This document shows positions 7,333 through 8,541 of a DNA stretch of 8,541 nucleotides, in pieces. The stretch is from the NCBI GenBank assembly GCA_946887045.1, contig CAMPKC010000090.1:1-8541 (forward strand). The letters run 5' to 3'. The position numbers and the translations under genes were made by a program. The notes below the pieces were generated by a model that was given only the letters and a program-made list of their open reading frames with translations, ran no database searches and was not told the origin of the DNA. Numbering within the stretch: the first letter of the stretch is position 1; every line of letters starts with the position of its first letter. Source of the DNA: an uncultured Sphingobacteriaceae bacterium (lineage in GTDB: Bacteria; Bacteroidota; Bacteroidia; Sphingobacteriales; Sphingobacteriaceae).

Positions 7333-8541
7333 TTATATGTTATAGAATCCGTACAGAAGCAAGCCGATAATGCCTGCAACCATCATAAAAATATAAAAAC
7401 CAATATTCCCTGATTGTAATAGGCGCAGCCCATTTGAAGCTTCAGTAGTCCCTCTGCCCATTCCGTTCACCAGACCATCAATACCTGCTTTATCTACAAC
7501 CTTGAAGAAAAATCCCGACAGGGCATTCAAAGGTTTTGTGATGATTGCATTATAAATTTCGTCGATGTAATACTTATTATACGACAAACGAGCTAGCATA
7601 CCTCTTTCAGAAGTATCTGCCATCGGTACATGGTTGTTCTTAGAATATTTAACAAAAGCTATATAAGCAGCAATTAAAGCCCCGGCCACCGAAACACCCA
7701 TCAGGATATATTCTGTAGTGTGGTCAAGCTTTAAATGTCCCAGCCTTACATTTGATTCGAAAAATACCGGACTCAGGAAATTTGACAACCAGTGATTGCC
7801 GCCCAGAACTTCCGGCACACCTAAAAATCCTCCTAAAGCTGAAAGCACTGCAAGAACAATCAGAGGGATAGTCATAGTTCGCGGAGACTCATGTAAATGA
7901 TGCTCTTGTTCTTGTGTTCCTCTAAACTTATTATCAAAGGTCAGAAACAGCATTCTGAACATGTAGAATGAGGTAAATAGAGCACCGATTACGCCCAATA
8001 CCCATAAAATCTTATTATGTTCATAAGCATGCGCCAGAATCTCATCTTTTGAAAAGAAACCAGAGAAAGGCGGTATTCCTGCTATCGCTATAGTACCCAC
8101 CAGCATCGTGATAAAGGTGATAGGAAGTTTCTTTTTCAACCCTCCCATAGATCTCATATCCTGCTCATTGCTTACCGCATGAATCACCGAACCGGCGCCA
8201 AGGAATAACAATGCTTTAAAGAAGGCATGTGTAAGTACATGGAAAAAAGCCCCGGTATAAGCGCCAACGCCTAAACCAAGAAACATATATCCCAACTGCG
8301 AAACCGTTGAATAGGCCAGTACTTTTTTAATATCCGTTTGGGTGATAGCAATGGTAGCTGCTAAAAGCGCCGTCGCGATACCGATACTTGCTATAACCGT
8401 AAGAGTTGTTGGAGAGAGTGTAAATAAGATATTCGAACGGGCAATCATGTAGATACCGGCAGTAACCATTGTCGCGGCATGTATTAGGGCCGAGACAGGG
8501 GTCGGACCAGCCATTGCATCAGGTAACCATGTAAACAGAGG
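7333..8541 (-). CDS. nuoL: NADH-quinone oxidoreductase subunit L, N-terminal part outside window
   Basis: NuoL is the distal antiporter-like subunit of complex I and carries the long amphipathic helix that braces the membrane arm. The frame is open to the window edge at 8541. The methionine encoded at 8514-8512 is internal, because the codons before it read PLFTWLPDA and complete the family motif PLFTWLPDAMAGPTPVSA. The visible part is 402 residues; about 230 N-terminal residues lie beyond the edge, judged by alignment from memory with E. coli NuoL. Fragment K109 in THAFFKALLFLGAG and K165 in GFFSKDEIL appear to match E. coli K342 and K399. The C-terminal region has YNKYYIDEIYN (321-331), the lateral-helix region, and a final hydrophobic helix ending in YGFYNI. 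The next gene, nuoM, begins after 22 bp. Confidence 0.96.
   Translation of the reverse strand, partial: PLFTWLPDAMAGPTPVSALIHAATMVTAGIYMIARSNILFTLSPTTLTVIASIGIATALLAATIAITQTDIKKVLAYSTVSQLGYMFLGLGVGAYTGAFFHVLTHAFFKALLFLGAGSVIHAVSNEQDMRSMGGLKKKLPITFITMLVGTIAIAGIPPFSGFFSKDEILAHAYEHNKILWVLGVIGALFTSFYMFRMLFLTFDNKFRGTQEQEHHLHESPRTMTIPLIVLAVLSALGGFLGVPEVLGGNHWLSNFLSPVFFESNVRLGHLKLDHTTEYILMGVSVAGALIAAYIAFVKYSKNNHVPMADTSERGMLARLSYNKYYIDEIYNAIITKPLNALSGFFFKVVDKAGIDGLVNGMGRGTTEASNGLRLLQSGNIGFYIFMMVAGIIGLLLYGFYNI

Noticed and set aside
8512..8514. Methionine codon as a possible start of a 393-residue NuoL
   Set aside because: The frame stays open upstream to the window edge and encodes PLFTWLPDA, completing a conserved internal NuoL motif, so this is an internal methionine.
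1..8541. Defence system, mobile element, CRISPR array, tRNA or riboswitch
   Set aside because: Reading both strands showed no repeat arrays, transposase or integrase motifs, cloverleaf-like sequence or long structured leader. Almost all bases are accounted for by nine ordinary genes.

Overview
This window reads as a housekeeping stretch of a Bacteroidota chromosome, most like Sphingobacteriales (Pedobacter-type). The basis is low-to-moderate GC, little Shine-Dalgarno sequence before most starts, and a gene set typical of that group: a nuoL-M-N tail, a Bacteroidota-style DedA protein, a 181-residue pyrophosphatase, a CNNM/CBS 'hemolysin-family' protein, RsmE, a DUF4159 protein and a short biotin carrier. 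The lineage is inferred from protein flavour only, with no marker gene to fix it.

All nine genes lie on the minus strand, so transcription runs from high to low coordinates. From 8541 down to 4432 are the three antiporter-like membrane subunits of respiratory complex I: nuoL (N-terminal part outside the window), nuoM and nuoN, with gaps of 22 and 17 bp. A 54-bp AT-rich gap holding an A/T-only inverted repeat separates them from dedA (4377-3751). After 44 bp come ppa (3706-3161), the CNNM/CBS transporter (3156-1831, 4-bp gap) and rsmE (1819-1121, 11-bp gap), a tight three-gene run. A 61-bp gap with a small hairpin precedes a DUF4159 gene (1059-403). One base after its stop, a biotinyl-domain protein begins (401) and runs off the left edge just past the biotin-accepting lysine.

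Functionally, nuoLMN supply the proton-pumping arm of complex I. DedA-family proteins are membrane proteins known to need or support proton motive force. The pyrophosphatase is Mg2+-dependent and sits next to a CorC/CNNM-type protein tied to Mg2+ handling. RsmE modifies 16S rRNA, and the last gene feeds biotin-dependent acyl-CoA carboxylation. Apart from nuo these are probably co-transcribed neighbours, not one pathway.

I found no RNA gene, mobile element, CRISPR array, phage remnant or broken gene, and no gene-free stretch over 61 bp. There is no convincing sign of an undescribed system. The points worth checking are modest: the uncharacterised DUF4159 gene coupled to the biotin carrier, the ppa/CNNM pair, a nine-base homopolymer inside dedA, and two intergenic inverted repeats.
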